Assembly (NCBI GenBank): GCA_047602055.1
Contig: JASGIG010000001.1
Coordinates: forward strand, 992,001-1,056,000
Direction: 5' to 3'
Source: JAODBQ01 sp047602055
GTDB taxonomy: Bacteria > Actinomycetota > Acidimicrobiia > Acidimicrobiales > Ilumatobacteraceae
Length of the DNA: 64,000 nt
In this document: one piece after another, positions 37,616 to 47,981 of the stretch
Position numbering within the stretch: the first letter of the stretch is position 1
Layout of the letters: the number at the start of each line of letters is the position of its first letter
Position numbers and translations under genes: made by a program
The notes under the pieces: generated by a model
Database searches by the model: none
The model's input: only the letters and a program-made list of their open reading frames with translations
Told to the model about the DNA's origin: nothing

Positions 37616-39191
37616 CCGTCAGGCTTCCAAGCCGCCGGTGCTGCCCGGCTTCACGTTCATCGAGCCGATCGGTTCGGGCGGGTACGCCGACGTGTTCCTG
37701 TACGAGCAGGAGTCGCCGAACCGCCGCGTCGCCGTCAAGGTGCTCGATCCCGGCGCGGTACCGGCCGGTGCGGTGGCCGATTACACCGCCGAGGCCAACC
37801 TCATGGCCCGGGTGCCGCACCCGTACATCGTTCCGGTGTTCATGGCCGACGTGGCCGCCGACGGGCGGCCGTACCTGGTGATGGAGTACTACCCCGGTCG
37901 CAACTTCTACGACCGGGCCCGCCAGGAGCGGATCAGTGTCGCCGAGGCGCTGCGCGTCGGCGTGCAGCTCGCCAGCGCCGTCGAGACCGCCCACCGCGCC
38001 GGGATGCTGCATCGCGACATCAAGCCGGCGAACGTGCTCACCAGCAAGCACCGCTGGCCGGGGTTGACCGACTTCGGCATCGCCTCGCTGCAGGGTCCCG
38101 CGGCCGACACCGCCGAAGGGTTGTCGATCCCGTGGTCGCCGCCGGAGGCCATCGGCGAGGCCCCCGTCGACGTGCGCAGCGACGTCTACTCGCTGGCCGC
38201 CACCGTGTACACGCTGCTCGCCGGGCGGTCGCCGTTCGAGGTCCGCGGTGGCGACAACCGGCCGCTCGCGCTGATCGGCCGGATCGAGCGCAACCCGGTC
38301 CCGGCGATCGGCCGGGCCGACGTGCCGGCGATGCTCGAGCGGGTGCTGGCCACGGCGATGGCCAAGGATCGGGCGCACCGGCCGGCTACGGCGGCCGAGC
38401 TCGGACGCCAGCTCCAGGCGGTGGAGTCGTCGCTGAACCTGGTGGTGACGGAGCTGGTGCTGGCCGAAGACCCGAGCACGGTGCGCCACCGTGATGACGA
38501 CGGCGGTGACGACGGGGCGACCATCGTCAAGAAGATCGTGGAGGTGGAGGCGCAGGACGCCTTCACCGTCCAGCGCCCGCCGGTCGCGGGCGCGTCCACC
38601 GCCCCGATCAGCACCATTCCGGTGGACGGTCGAGCGGTGCTCGCTCCGGCCGCGTCGGTCGCGGAGCGGCGCCGCGTGGGCCTGCTCGCCGAACCCGAGA
38701 TCGCCGACACCATGCACCGCCCCAGCCAGGCGACGGCACCGTCGCCGGAGGTCCTGGCGCCGCCACGCGGGGTGCCCAGGGTGCTGTACGTCGCGCTGGC
38801 CGTCGCCGCGGTCGTCGGGTTGGTGATCGCCGGCGTCGCCCTGCTCGGTGGCGGCAACGCCCCGCAGAAGACGAGGGTCGAGCAGCAGGCGGGCGATGCC
38901 GAGGTGAACGAGAACGTCGATCTGTCGGGTGTCGCGACGGTCACGCCGTTGAAGCCGATCGAGATCACCACGGCCGAGAACGGCGACGGCACGTTCACGT
39001 TCACCTGGCCCGACCGGGGCGCGGGGTTCATGTATTCGGTCTCGCCGGATGCGGCGACCGACGGGCCGGCCGTCGACACGCCGACGTTCACGGGTTCGTC
39101 GGCGTGCGTCTACGTCAAGGTGATCGGCCCAGACGGCGTCGTCTCGGCGGCGACGGCGACGACGGCGTGCACCCAGGCCGGTGGCGGATGA
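37608..39191 (+). CDS. transmembrane serine/threonine protein kinase (PknB-like)
   Basis: ATG at 37608 with GGAG upstream; 527 residues. Kinase domain residues 14-275: glycine loop IGSGGYADVF, K44 in VAVKVL, HRDIKPANVL (D137), DFG (155-157), and PWSPPEAIG as the P+1 loop. A Thr/Pro-rich juxtamembrane region follows, then one membrane segment (about 392-415, VLYVALAVAAVVGLVIAGVA) and an extracellular part of about 110 residues including a fibronectin-like beta stretch. No PASTA repeats. Likely substrates are the FHA proteins and the secretion ATPase. Confidence 0.92.
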   Translation: MPSRQASKPPVLPGFTFIEPIGSGGYADVFLYEQESPNRRVAVKVLDPGAVPAGAVADYTAEANLMARVPHPYIVPVFMADVAADGRPYLVMEYYPGRNFYDRARQERISVAEALRVGVQLASAVETAHRAGMLHRDIKPANVLTSKHRWPGLTDFGIASLQGPAADTAEGLSIPWSPPEAIGEAPVDVRSDVYSLAATVYTLLAGRSPFEVRGGDNRPLALIGRIERNPVPAIGRADVPAMLERVLATAMAKDRAHRPATAAELGRQLQAVESSLNLVVTELVLAEDPSTVRHRDDDGGDDGATIVKKIVEVEAQDAFTVQRPPVAGASTAPISTIPVDGRAVLAPAASVAERRRVGLLAEPEIADTMHRPSQATAPSPEVLAPPRGVPRVLYVALAVAAVVGLVIAGVALLGGGNAPQKTRVEQQAGDAEVNENVDLSGVATVTPLKPIEITTAENGDGTFTFTWPDRGAGFMYSVSPDAATDGPAVDTPTFTGSSACVYVKVIGPDGVVSAATATTACTQAGGG

Positions 39192-39213
39192 GAGCGCGGG
39201 ACGGGAGGCAGCG

Positions 39214-42200
39214 GTGACCACCGCGATGGGAATGGTTCGCAATGCCGTGCGCTTCGGCATGGCTCGGCGGAAGGTGGTGGCGGCGGTCGCGACGACCGCG
39301 CTGCTGTCGAGCGTGGTCGTCGTCGCCGCCGTGAAGTCGAACGGCTCGGCGGCCACCAACGTCCGGCTCGACGACGGCACGGTGTGGGTGACGAACGCTG
39401 GGCAGCGGTTGGTCGGGCGGCTCAACCTGAAGATCGACGAGCTCGACTTCGCGGTCCTGGCCGCCGACAACCCCGACGTGCTGCAGGACGGCCGCAACGT
39501 GGTGTTCAGCGGGCGCCAGGGTGGCGTGGCCGGGCTCGACGTGCTCAAGGGCAAGCCGACGGCCGGCCGCAACGAGATCCCGATGGCCGACTACTGGATC
39601 GGTGGCGGCGTCGGGGCAGTGGCCGATTCGGACACCGGCAAGCTCTGGGTCGGCCCTGCCGGCGCGCCGGTCGCCCCCGAGTACCCGAAGAAGCCCGACG
39701 CGCTCGTCGACCCGGGCTCCCAGGTGCTGGTCACCCAGGCCGACAGGTTCACCGATGTCGACGGCAAGACGGTCACCCGTGGCCACGTGATCGTGGTCGG
39801 ACCCGACGGCTGGCACGAGGTGAACCTCGGCGACGACCTCAAGCCGCTGCGCGAGGGATACGGCGAGCCGACGCCCAGCTCGGTGCCGGGGACGGCGGAG
39901 ACGACGGTGCCGTCGACGACGCTGCCACCGACGACCGAGGGCGACGAGGAGCCCGACCCCGATCCGCTGTACGAGGCCGACGTGCACGACCTCGGGGTGT
40001 CGCTCGACGACATCGCCGACATCACCGCGGTCGGCCCCGTGCCGGTCGTGCTCACCACCGACGGCGCGGTGGCTTGGACCGACGGCAAGGGCCACGCCCA
40101 CCGCGCCGGCGTCCCCGGCACGGTGTGGCAGCTCCAGCAGGCGGGCCCGGCAGCCAAGACCGTGCTGGTCGCCTCTGACGAGGGGCTGTTCCAGGTGGCG
40201 CTGAACGGTGACGACGACGCCAAGGGCGCAGCCGTCCTTGCCGCCGCCGAGGGTCAGCCGAGCCAGCCGGTGCGCACCGCGCAGTGCGTCTACGGCGCGT
40301 GGAGCAACGACGCTCCGTCGTGGTTCAAGCGCTGCTCGGGTGGCACGGTGGTCGGCCCGACGGCGGTCCCCGGCGCGCAGCCCGGTCAGGCCCTCGTGTG
40401 GCGGGTCAACCAGAACAACGTGGCGCTCAACCAGCCGGGCAAGGGCGACGTCTGGGCCGATCACGACGGCACCTTGTCGTGGGTCGGCAACTGGGACGAC
40501 GTCAAGCCCAGCGACCAGCCGCCCGACCAGGAGCACAGCACGACGGGCGACTCGCAGGTGGAGGTCGAGCGGATCTGCCAGTACGGCGGCGATGCGGCAC
40601 CGCGCGCCGGCGACGACCAGCTCGGCGTCCGCCCGCGCCAGTCGGTGATGGACCTGCTGAACAACGACGACGACGACAACTGCGAGCCGCTGGCAATCGC
40701 CAGCCTCACGCCCGATCATGGCGAATGGGGTGCGCTGACGATCATCGACAACGGCCAGCACGTGCTGTACTCGCCGAGCCAGGCCTACCTCACCGGGGCC
40801 GAGCAGCAGATCCTGCCGTTCACGTTCACCTACACGGTGAAGGACCCGCGCGGCCACGAGTCGGCGCCGGCCACGGTCAACGTCACGGTCGCCGGTCGTG
40901 CGGCGGCCGACAACCCGCCGGCACTGCGACCCAAGGGTGACAAGACACGGGAGATGAAGGCCCAGGTCGAGGAGGGCAAGACGGTCGTCTACGACGTCTC
41001 GGCCGACTGGTGGGATCACGACGGCGACGACCTGACGCTGGTCAACGCGGTGCCGCTGACCGACGGCTCGGTGTCCTACACCCCCGACGGCAAGGTGACG
41101 TACCAGGCCTTCGGCGTGGGCAGCGGTTCGTACAACGTCGAGGTGACGATGAGCGACGGCGTGTTGCAGACCACGGAGACGATGACCGTCACGGTCAAGT
41201 CGACCGGTTCGTCGATCCCGCCCGTGGCGGCCGACGACTTCCTCACGCTCGCCCAGGGCACGACGGCCACGATCGACCTGTTGGCCAACGACTCCGACGG
41301 CAACGACGATCCGTTGCAGCTCGTTCCCAAGTGGGCAGCGTCGGACGCCTACCAGGCCGTGGTGCTGCATCCCGGTGTCGACGGCCAGGTGCAAGTGACC
41401 GGTGTGACCCCGGGCGTGTATCAGCTCGACTACGAGGCCAGCGACGGCACTGGTGTCTCGTCCCGCGCCGCCCTGCGCCTGGAGGTGCTCGGCCCGCAGG
41501 AGAACAACACCGCCCCGGTGGCGGTGCCCGACCACGTCACGCTGCGGCCCGGCCGGATCCTGAACGTCGAGGTGCTGAGCAACGACGTCGACCACGACGG
41601 CGACCTGCTCGGCGTCGTCGGCGTCGACGTCAGCCATGGCGACGAGACCGCCGGGGTGGTGCACGCCACGGTGATCGACCGGCGGATGCTGCAGGTGGAG
41701 GTGGTGCCCGGCTCCACCGGCAAGCTCCCGACCGGCGACTTCCAGGTCTTCTACACGGTCAGCGACGGCCACGACAGCGACCGCGCCCAGGCCGGTCAGT
41801 CGGCCGACGACCAGCAGGCCGACCAGGCCCGCGAGCGCGGCGCGCTGACCATCCACATCCAGGACCCGTCGCTCGATCAGCACCCGCAAGCCGTCGACGA
41901 CGTGGCTGTCGTGCGCGCCGGCGGGCTGGTCACCGTCCCCGTGCTGCGCAACGACGTCGACCCCGACTCCGACGAGATCATGCTGACGCGCATCGTGCCC
42001 AACTCGGAGGCGGCGTTCGAGCAGGAGCTGGGCGGCGTGGCCTGGGTGGACGGGCGTGACGTGCACATCTGGGGGCTCACCCCGCGTGCCCAGCCGTATG
42101 CCATCGACTACGAGATCGTGGCCAACGGCGTCACCGCCACGGGGCAGATCTCCCTCACGGTGAAGGCGCCGGCCGACGATGCCGACAACGTCGACAACGC

Positions 42201-45200
42201 CCCGCAGATGCCGGTGCTGGAGATGCGCGCCGTGCGCAACTCGGCGGTGCGGCTGCAGGTGCCGTCGAACGGCCTCGACGTCGACCAGGACGGCGACACG
42301 GTGACGGTCACAGCGGTCGGTCCGAGTGCCGGCGGTGTCGTGCCCACGCTCGATCCCGCTCACCCGAACGTGATCACGTACGAGGCCAAGTCGCTCACGC
42401 CCGCCGACGACACGTTCACGTACACCGCCGACGACGGCCAGGGCAAGACCGCTCAGGGCACGGTGCGAGTGCTGGTGCTCGACCCGCAGAACTGGTCGCC
42501 GGTGGCCCACGACGACGTGTGGCGGGCCAAGCCCGGGCGCACGCTGAACATCGACGTGCTGGCCAACGACGTGTCGCCCTCCGACCTCGCCTTGAAGCTG
42601 GCCGACTCGCCGTTCTTCGACGCCGATGGTCAGCCCTCGGCCACTCCGCTGAACCCCGACGCGGTCTCGCTCCCCGACCAGACCGATCCGAAGTGGCAGG
42701 GCTTCGTCCAGGTGACGGTGCCCGGCACGGTGGGCACGCTGGTCGAGCAGTACCGCGTCGTCGACGCCCAGAACCGCAACGCCAAGGCGTCGATCCGGGT
42801 GACCCCCGATCCCGACGCGCCCGGCCTGCCGCCGGTGGCCGGGACCGACACGGTCGGCCCGGCGGAGGTCCACGACCAGCAGACCGTCCCCGTCGATGTG
42901 TTGAAGAACGACATGGATCCCGACGGCGACCCCGCCGGCCTGACGATCGAGGCCGTGGCGCTGTCGGCGGGCACCTCGGTGGTGGACAACCAGCTCGTCG
43001 TGCCGGTGCTCGACCACGCCCAGACGGTGCTGTACAAGCTGATCGACACCGACGGCCTGTTCACCTATGGCGTGGTTGACGTCGCCGGCGACGTCAACCA
43101 TCCGCCGGAGCTCAGCGACGAGGGCGCGGATCCCAACGCCCGGGTGATCGAGGCGGCCGACCCGCAGCCGATGACGCTCGACCTGGCCCGGCTGGCGACC
43201 GACCCCGACGGGCAGACCGACATCCGCCTCACCGACCAGGAGATCACCCTGACCCCAGGCTCGCCGGGCGAGATCAAGCGCATCGACGACACTCACTTCC
43301 AGTACTCGCCGCCGCAGCAGCTCGACGCGACGACGGTGGTCACGGTGGCCATCCAGGTGACCGACCGGCCCGACCTCGACTCGCAGGCGCGCCTGACCAC
43401 GCCGAACTGCAACTGCCTGGCCGACCTCGTCGTGCCGATCACCCTCAGGGCCCAGACCCCGCCCGTGGTCAACTCACCTGGAGCGCTCGGCGTGCCGCAG
43501 CTCGACGAGGAGGAGGTGCTGGACGTCACCCCGCTGACCACCGACGCCGAGGGCGACCCGCTCACCTACGTGTTCGACACGGGCAGCACCGGTGGCCTCA
43601 CCGTCACGGCCAGCGGCCCGAACATCACCGTGGTCAGCCACCTCGGCGGCGACAAGCTGATCCCCGTCGGCACGGTGATCCCGATCAACTACACGGTCAG
43701 CGACGGCCACTTCGACCCGGTGCACAACGTGGTCAACGTCAAGATCACCGACACCAACAAGCCGCCGCCCGTGGCCGGCTCCGTCGGCCCGTTCACCGAC
43801 GCCGAGCGTGGCGTCACCTACTCGAAGATCACCAACCTGGTGAGCGCGGCGTACAACCCGTTCGGCGCCAGCCAGCCGATGACCCTCACCGCCTGGTCGG
43901 TGTCGCCGGCCGGCACCATCGACTGCACCGCCGCCGGCGCGTGCACGTTCACCAGTCCGTCGTCGGGCGACAACGCCGTCGGCGAGTTCACGGTCACCTA
44001 CACGCTCACCGACGCCGCCCACCGCACCGCTCAGGGCTCGTTCGTGCTCGGGGTGAAGGGCAAGCCGCTCGCGCCGGGCGTGCCGCAGGTGGTCTCGGTG
44101 GCCGACCACACCGTCAACCTGCGCTGGGATGCCGCCGACATGCAGCTCGGCGCGTTCCAGAAGTACGTGGTGACTGCGGTCGGTGACGACGGCCACACCG
44201 TCAGCAAGGACTCCGACAGCACGAGTGTGGCGTTCGCCGGTCTGCACAACGCGGTCGCCTACCGGTTCACGGTGGTGGCCTGGAACGAGCTGGGCCAGGG
44301 CGTCGCGTCGTCGCCGTCGAGCCCGGGGACGCCGGACCGAGTGCCCGACCCGCCGCAGGGCCTGGCGTTCACCGATTACCAGGACGGCTCGCTGTCGTTC
44401 AAGTGGGAGGTACCACCCACCGCGGCCGACTTCTCCCAGATCACCAACTACGGCGTGCAGCTGATCGGCGGCCCGGCGATCGACGACCAGAGCGCCGGGA
44501 CGCTCTCGCTGACGATCGCCGGGCTGACCAACGGCCAGCAGTACTCGTTCAAGGTGCGCGCCAAGAACGCCACCGGCTGGGGTGCGTGGAGCACGGTGCA
44601 GTCGGGGTCGGGCACCGGCCCTGCCAGTGGTCGCCCGTCGCGCTACCCCGACAAGCCGGCCCCGCCCACGGCCGCCAACAGCGGCGACGGCGGCAGTCCG
44701 CGCATCACCGTGAAATGGGGTCCGCCGGGCAACGACGGCGGTCGGGCGATCGACCACTACTCGGTGTGCATGGTCGGTGGCACCTGCCAGACGATCCCGG
44801 CCGGTACGACTCAGGCGACGTTCAACGCGACGCGTGCCCAGTCGACGGCGTTCACCGTCGAGGCGTTCAACACCGACAAGAACCGCAACAACTCCGGCCC
44901 GAGCGACGTGTCGGCGCCCGTCACGGCGGTCGGCAACCCGGACCCGCCGACGATCACGAGCATCACCTCCGGCGACCACTCGCTGACGGTGGTGTACAAC
45001 CAGGCGAACAACTCTGGCTGCGGCTCCGCCTCCTGGCAGTTCGCGATGGACGGCGGTGGCTGGTCCAACAGCCCGACGTTCAACGGCCTCATCAACGGCT
45101 CCTCGCACTCGTTCGTCGCGAGAACCCTGCTCGCCAGCAGCTGCGGCACTCCCGGCACCACCTACGCCAGCACGAACAGCAACACCGCCAGCGGCGTCCC

Positions 45201-45783
45201 TTACGGCCCGCTGCGCACGCCGTCGATCAGTGCCTCTGGTGGTGGCACGACGACGATCACCTGGAACTGGGCTACCAACCGCGCTGACGACGAGCGGCCT
45301 GGCTGGAACGCGACCTTGTCGGGTGACTGTGGCGGCCAGACGCTGTCGTCGAACCAGGGAGCGACTGGCTCAGTGTCGCAGTCGTACGGCCGCGATGGCT
45401 CGAATCGATCCTGCACGATCACGGTCTCGGCGCCTGGGCAGGGGTCGCTGTCCGCGACCGCAAATGCACACGTCCAGGACCCGCCACCAGCGTCGATATC
45501 AGCCTCCGCGTCGGGATCGCTGTATTCGCCGCAGCCAAGTGGATGCAACGGGGGATGTGTTCATGTCGTTGTGAGCGGGAGCAACTTCAATGCGAACTCC
45601 CCGCTGCAGGTGTATTGCGAAAGCACGACCGACAATTACGTGGGGCCGTATTCGCTGGGCTCAACAGATGGCAGCGGCGCGTTTGGTTCTGTCAGCTCGA
45701 CTTGCGCCGACACACCCGGAAACGCACAGAAGATCAAAGTTGTGGATGGTGGCGGCAAGACCGCGACCACGACCGCCTCGTAA
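39214..45783 (+). CDS. giant membrane-anchored Ig-like/cadherin-like and fibronectin type III protein
   Basis: GTG at 39214 with GGGAGG 5 nt upstream; 2189 residues. One N-terminal membrane segment (about 20-45, VVAAVATTALLSSVVVVAAV), then a region of about 400 residues rich in W-V and G-R/D turns, maybe a beta-propeller. About residues 440-1600 hold tandem-95-like/cadherin-like repeats (for example VAADDFLTLAQGTTATIDLL and DVVAVVRAGGLVTVPVLRND). About 1600-1950 are fibronectin type III domains (for example PPGNDGGRAIDHY). The C-terminus is Ser/Gly-rich, with no cell-wall sorting motif. Such proteins sit in a conserved actinobacterial locus with MoxR, DUF58, TgpA and FtsK. The role is unknown; a surface scaffold for the secretion system is inferred. 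Confidence 0.85.
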   Translation: MTTAMGMVRNAVRFGMARRKVVAAVATTALLSSVVVVAAVKSNGSAATNVRLDDGTVWVTNAGQRLVGRLNLKIDELDFAVLAADNPDVLQDGRNVVFSGRQGGVAGLDVLKGKPTAGRNEIPMADYWIGGGVGAVADSDTGKLWVGPAGAPVAPEYPKKPDALVDPGSQVLVTQADRFTDVDGKTVTRGHVIVVGPDGWHEVNLGDDLKPLREGYGEPTPSSVPGTAETTVPSTTLPPTTEGDEEPDPDPLYEADVHDLGVSLDDIADITAVGPVPVVLTTDGAVAWTDGKGHAHRAGVPGTVWQLQQAGPAAKTVLVASDEGLFQVALNGDDDAKGAAVLAAAEGQPSQPVRTAQCVYGAWSNDAPSWFKRCSGGTVVGPTAVPGAQPGQALVWRVNQNNVALNQPGKGDVWADHDGTLSWVGNWDDVKPSDQPPDQEHSTTGDSQVEVERICQYGGDAAPRAGDDQLGVRPRQSVMDLLNNDDDDNCEPLAIASLTPDHGEWGALTIIDNGQHVLYSPSQAYLTGAEQQILPFTFTYTVKDPRGHESAPATVNVTVAGRAAADNPPALRPKGDKTREMKAQVEEGKTVVYDVSADWWDHDGDDLTLVNAVPLTDGSVSYTPDGKVTYQAFGVGSGSYNVEVTMSDGVLQTTETMTVTVKSTGSSIPPVAADDFLTLAQGTTATIDLLANDSDGNDDPLQLVPKWAASDAYQAVVLHPGVDGQVQVTGVTPGVYQLDYEASDGTGVSSRAALRLEVLGPQENNTAPVAVPDHVTLRPGRILNVEVLSNDVDHDGDLLGVVGVDVSHGDETAGVVHATVIDRRMLQVEVVPGSTGKLPTGDFQVFYTVSDGHDSDRAQAGQSADDQQADQARERGALTIHIQDPSLDQHPQAVDDVAVVRAGGLVTVPVLRNDVDPDSDEIMLTRIVPNSEAAFEQELGGVAWVDGRDVHIWGLTPRAQPYAIDYEIVANGVTATGQISLTVKAPADDADNVDNAPQMPVLEMRAVRNSAVRLQVPSNGLDVDQDGDTVTVTAVGPSAGGVVPTLDPAHPNVITYEAKSLTPADDTFTYTADDGQGKTAQGTVRVLVLDPQNWSPVAHDDVWRAKPGRTLNIDVLANDVSPSDLALKLADSPFFDADGQPSATPLNPDAVSLPDQTDPKWQGFVQVTVPGTVGTLVEQYRVVDAQNRNAKASIRVTPDPDAPGLPPVAGTDTVGPAEVHDQQTVPVDVLKNDMDPDGDPAGLTIEAVALSAGTSVVDNQLVVPVLDHAQTVLYKLIDTDGLFTYGVVDVAGDVNHPPELSDEGADPNARVIEAADPQPMTLDLARLATDPDGQTDIRLTDQEITLTPGSPGEIKRIDDTHFQYSPPQQLDATTVVTVAIQVTDRPDLDSQARLTTPNCNCLADLVVPITLRAQTPPVVNSPGALGVPQLDEEEVLDVTPLTTDAEGDPLTYVFDTGSTGGLTVTASGPNITVVSHLGGDKLIPVGTVIPINYTVSDGHFDPVHNVVNVKITDTNKPPPVAGSVGPFTDAERGVTYSKITNLVSAAYNPFGASQPMTLTAWSVSPAGTIDCTAAGACTFTSPSSGDNAVGEFTVTYTLTDAAHRTAQGSFVLGVKGKPLAPGVPQVVSVADHTVNLRWDAADMQLGAFQKYVVTAVGDDGHTVSKDSDSTSVAFAGLHNAVAYRFTVVAWNELGQGVASSPSSPGTPDRVPDPPQGLAFTDYQDGSLSFKWEVPPTAADFSQITNYGVQLIGGPAIDDQSAGTLSLTIAGLTNGQQYSFKVRAKNATGWGAWSTVQSGSGTGPASGRPSRYPDKPAPPTAANSGDGGSPRITVKWGPPGNDGGRAIDHYSVCMVGGTCQTIPAGTTQATFNATRAQSTAFTVEAFNTDKNRNNSGPSDVSAPVTAVGNPDPPTITSITSGDHSLTVVYNQANNSGCGSASWQFAMDGGGWSNSPTFNGLINGSSHSFVARTLLASSCGTPGTTYASTNSNTASGVPYGPLRTPSISASGGGTTTITWNWATNRADDERPGWNATLSGDCGGQTLSSNQGATGSVSQSYGRDGSNRSCTITVSAPGQGSLSATANAHVQDPPPASISASASGSLYSPQPSGCNGGCVHVVVSGSNFNANSPLQVYCESTTDNYVGPYSLGSTDGSGAFGSVSSTCADTPGNAQKIKVVDGGGKTATTTAS

Positions 45784-45795
45784 ATGGAGAGCAGA

Positions 45796-46758
45796 ATGAA
45801 TCCTGAACATGCACAATGGTTTTCTCAGACGTTTGAGCAGCTCGTCGCGAATGTCGAGCGGGCGATCGTCGGGAAATCGCACACGATCCGGCTGGCTTTG
45901 ACGGCGCTGCTCTCCGAGGGGCATCTGCTCCTCGAAGACGTGCCGGGCACGGGCAAGACGATGTTGGCTCGCTCGCTCGCCAACACCGTCCAGGGGACGA
46001 CACACCGCATCCAGTTCACGCCGGACCTGTTGCCCAGCGACGTCACCGGCGTGACGATCTACGACCAGCGCAACGGGCAGTTCGAGTTCCACAAGGGCCC
46101 GATCTTCGCCACCGTCGTCCTGGCCGACGAGATCAACCGTGCCTCACCGAAGACGCAGTCGGCACTGCTCGAGGTGATGGAGGAGGGCAAGGTGTCCGTC
46201 GACGGGCGTACCTACGAGGTCGGTGCGCCGTTCATGGTGATCGCCACGCAGAACCCGATCGAGCAGGCCGGCACGTATCGCCTGCCCGAAGCCCAGCTCG
46301 ACCGGTTCATGATGAAGACCACCCTCGGCTACCCGGACCTCGACAGCACCGTGTCGCTGCTGGCCGACGCCGCCAACCGCAACCGCTCGGCGGCGGTGCC
46401 CGAGTTGATCACCGCGCAGGCGGTGGTCGACATGGCCCACCTCGCCGATCAGGTCCACGTCGACCCGGCGGTGCTCGGCTACATCGCCCGCCTGGCCGAC
46501 GAGACCCGCCGGGCGCCGGAGGTCAAGCTCGGCGTGTCGGTGCGCGGCTGCCTCGCCTACGTCCGTGCGGCCAAGACCTGGGCTGCGGCGAACGGGCGCA
46601 ACTACGTGGTGCCCGACGACGTCAAGGAGCTCGCCGAGCCGGTGATGTCGCACCGCGTCATCCTCCACCCCGAGGCCGAGTTCTCCGGCGGGACGGTCGA
46701 GGGCGTGCTCGCCCGCATCCTCGCCGACACCCAGCCGCCCGAGATGCGCGCCGCCTGA
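45796..46758 (+). CDS. MoxR-family AAA+ ATPase
   Basis: ATG at 45796 chosen because GGAG lies 6 nt upstream (45786-45789); 320 residues. Walker A LEDVPGTGKTMLARSLA, Walker B VVLADEINRASPKTQSALLEVM, sensor ATQNPIEQAGTYRLPEAQLDRFMM and a C-terminal lid (VSVRGCLAYVRAAKTWAAANGRNYVVPDDV). These ATPases remodel or load partners, normally DUF58/VWA proteins; here a DUF58 protein follows at 22 bp. GC content drops over the 3' end of the previous gene and the start of this one. Confidence 0.93.
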   Translation: MNPEHAQWFSQTFEQLVANVERAIVGKSHTIRLALTALLSEGHLLLEDVPGTGKTMLARSLANTVQGTTHRIQFTPDLLPSDVTGVTIYDQRNGQFEFHKGPIFATVVLADEINRASPKTQSALLEVMEEGKVSVDGRTYEVGAPFMVIATQNPIEQAGTYRLPEAQLDRFMMKTTLGYPDLDSTVSLLADAANRNRSAAVPELITAQAVVDMAHLADQVHVDPAVLGYIARLADETRRAPEVKLGVSVRGCLAYVRAAKTWAAANGRNYVVPDDVKELAEPVMSHRVILHPEAEFSGGTVEGVLARILADTQPPEMRAA

Positions 46759-46780
46759 GTCGAGCCGAGGAACCGACCTG

Positions 46781-47981
46781 ATGGACAACGTTCGCTCCTT
46801 CGCCAGCACGGCACTGCGCCACCTGCGTGCTGCGGCCAGCGTCGTCACCCCGCTCGGCTGGACCGCGCTCGTCTTCAGCGTGGCGTGCTGGCTGGCCGGC
46901 TACACGTGGGGCTGGAAGGAGGCGTTCGTCCTGGCCGCGGCCGCTGCTGCTGCTGTTCGTCGTTGCCGTGGCCTTCACGCTCGGCCGGATCGACGTCGAG
47001 GCGGCGATCGCGGTGAACCCGTCACGAGTGGTCGTCGGTGACCGCGCCGCCGGCGAGCTGACGCTGACCAACAAGCGCGCCCGTAGCGTGCACGGCCTGC
47101 GCGTCGAGCTGCCCGTCGGCAAGGCGATCGTGCCATACACGGTGTCTCGGCTGAAGGGCCACGGTTCGGTCGAGGAGCTGTTCGTCGTGCCCACCCAGCG
47201 CCGGGCGATCATCCCCGTCGGCCCGCTGACGACCGTGCGCGGTGATCCGCTCGGGCTGATGCGCCGCGAGCGCACGTGGACCGATGTCGACGAGATCTAC
47301 GTGCATCCCAAGACGGTGATGCTGTCGACGATCGCCGCCGGGCTGATCCGCGACCTGGAGGGCCTCACCACGCCCGACCTGTCGCCCAGTGACGTGGCGT
47401 TCCACACGCTGCGCGAGTACGTGATCGGCGACGACATGCGCCACGTCCACTGGAAGAGCTCGGCGAAGATCGGCACGCTGATGGTCCGTCAGTACAACGA
47501 CACCCGTCGTTCCCACGTCGCCGTGCTGCTGTCGACCGACACCGACGAGTTCGCCGGCGAGGAGGAGTTCGAGCTGGCCGTGTCGTGCGCCGCGTCGGTC
47601 GCCGTGCAGGCCATCCGCGACGAGCAGACGGTGGACGTGATCGTCGGCGACCAGCAGTTCCCGGCCGTCAACCCGAGCCGCCTGCTCGACCGCTTCAGCG
47701 GCATCGAGGGCCGACCGGGCGGCCCGGGTGCGGGGCTGGCGCTGCAGACGGCGCGCAACGTCGCCCCCGGGGCGAGCGTCGCCGTGCTGTGCGTCGGCAG
47801 CACCCGCGACCTGCCGTCGCTGCGCACCGCGATGGTGTCGGCCGGGTTCGACATCAACACGGTGGTGCTGCAGGCGAAGATCGGCGGCCGATCGGGATAC
47901 CGGCGGGTGGGTCGCAGCGCGTTCGTCGAGGTCCCGGCGCTCGACACGCTCGGCCGCGGCCTGGTGGCGGTGGTCGGATGA
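46781..47981 (+). CDS. DUF58 protein, apparent frameshift near 46945
   Basis: ATG 46781 with GAGGAA 9 nt upstream. The start MDNVRSFASTALRHLRAAASVVTPLGWTALVFSVACWLAGYTWGWKEAFVLAAA is a membrane-anchored N-terminus; after a GCTGCTGCTGCTG run (about 46940-46955) the frame changes and LLLLFVVAVAFTLGRIDVEAAIAVNPSRV continues as the second segment and DUF58 body. Family motifs RHVHWKSSAKIGTLMVRQ and the VWA-like fold are in the later frame, ending at 47979-47981. One frame-restoring indel would give about 400 residues. It is the predicted partner of the MoxR ATPase. Confidence 0.8.

Noticed and set aside
39115..43296. A 1393-codon open frame on the minus strand opposite the giant Ig/Fn3 gene
   Set aside because: Valine/arginine-rich, low-complexity translation with no family motif; it is the antisense shadow of a high-GC coding region.
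46781..47981. Programmed ribosomal frameshift in the DUF58 gene
   Set aside because: The GCT repeat is not a standard slippery heptamer and there is no visible stimulatory pseudoknot; an indel is simpler, so it is listed only as a possibility.
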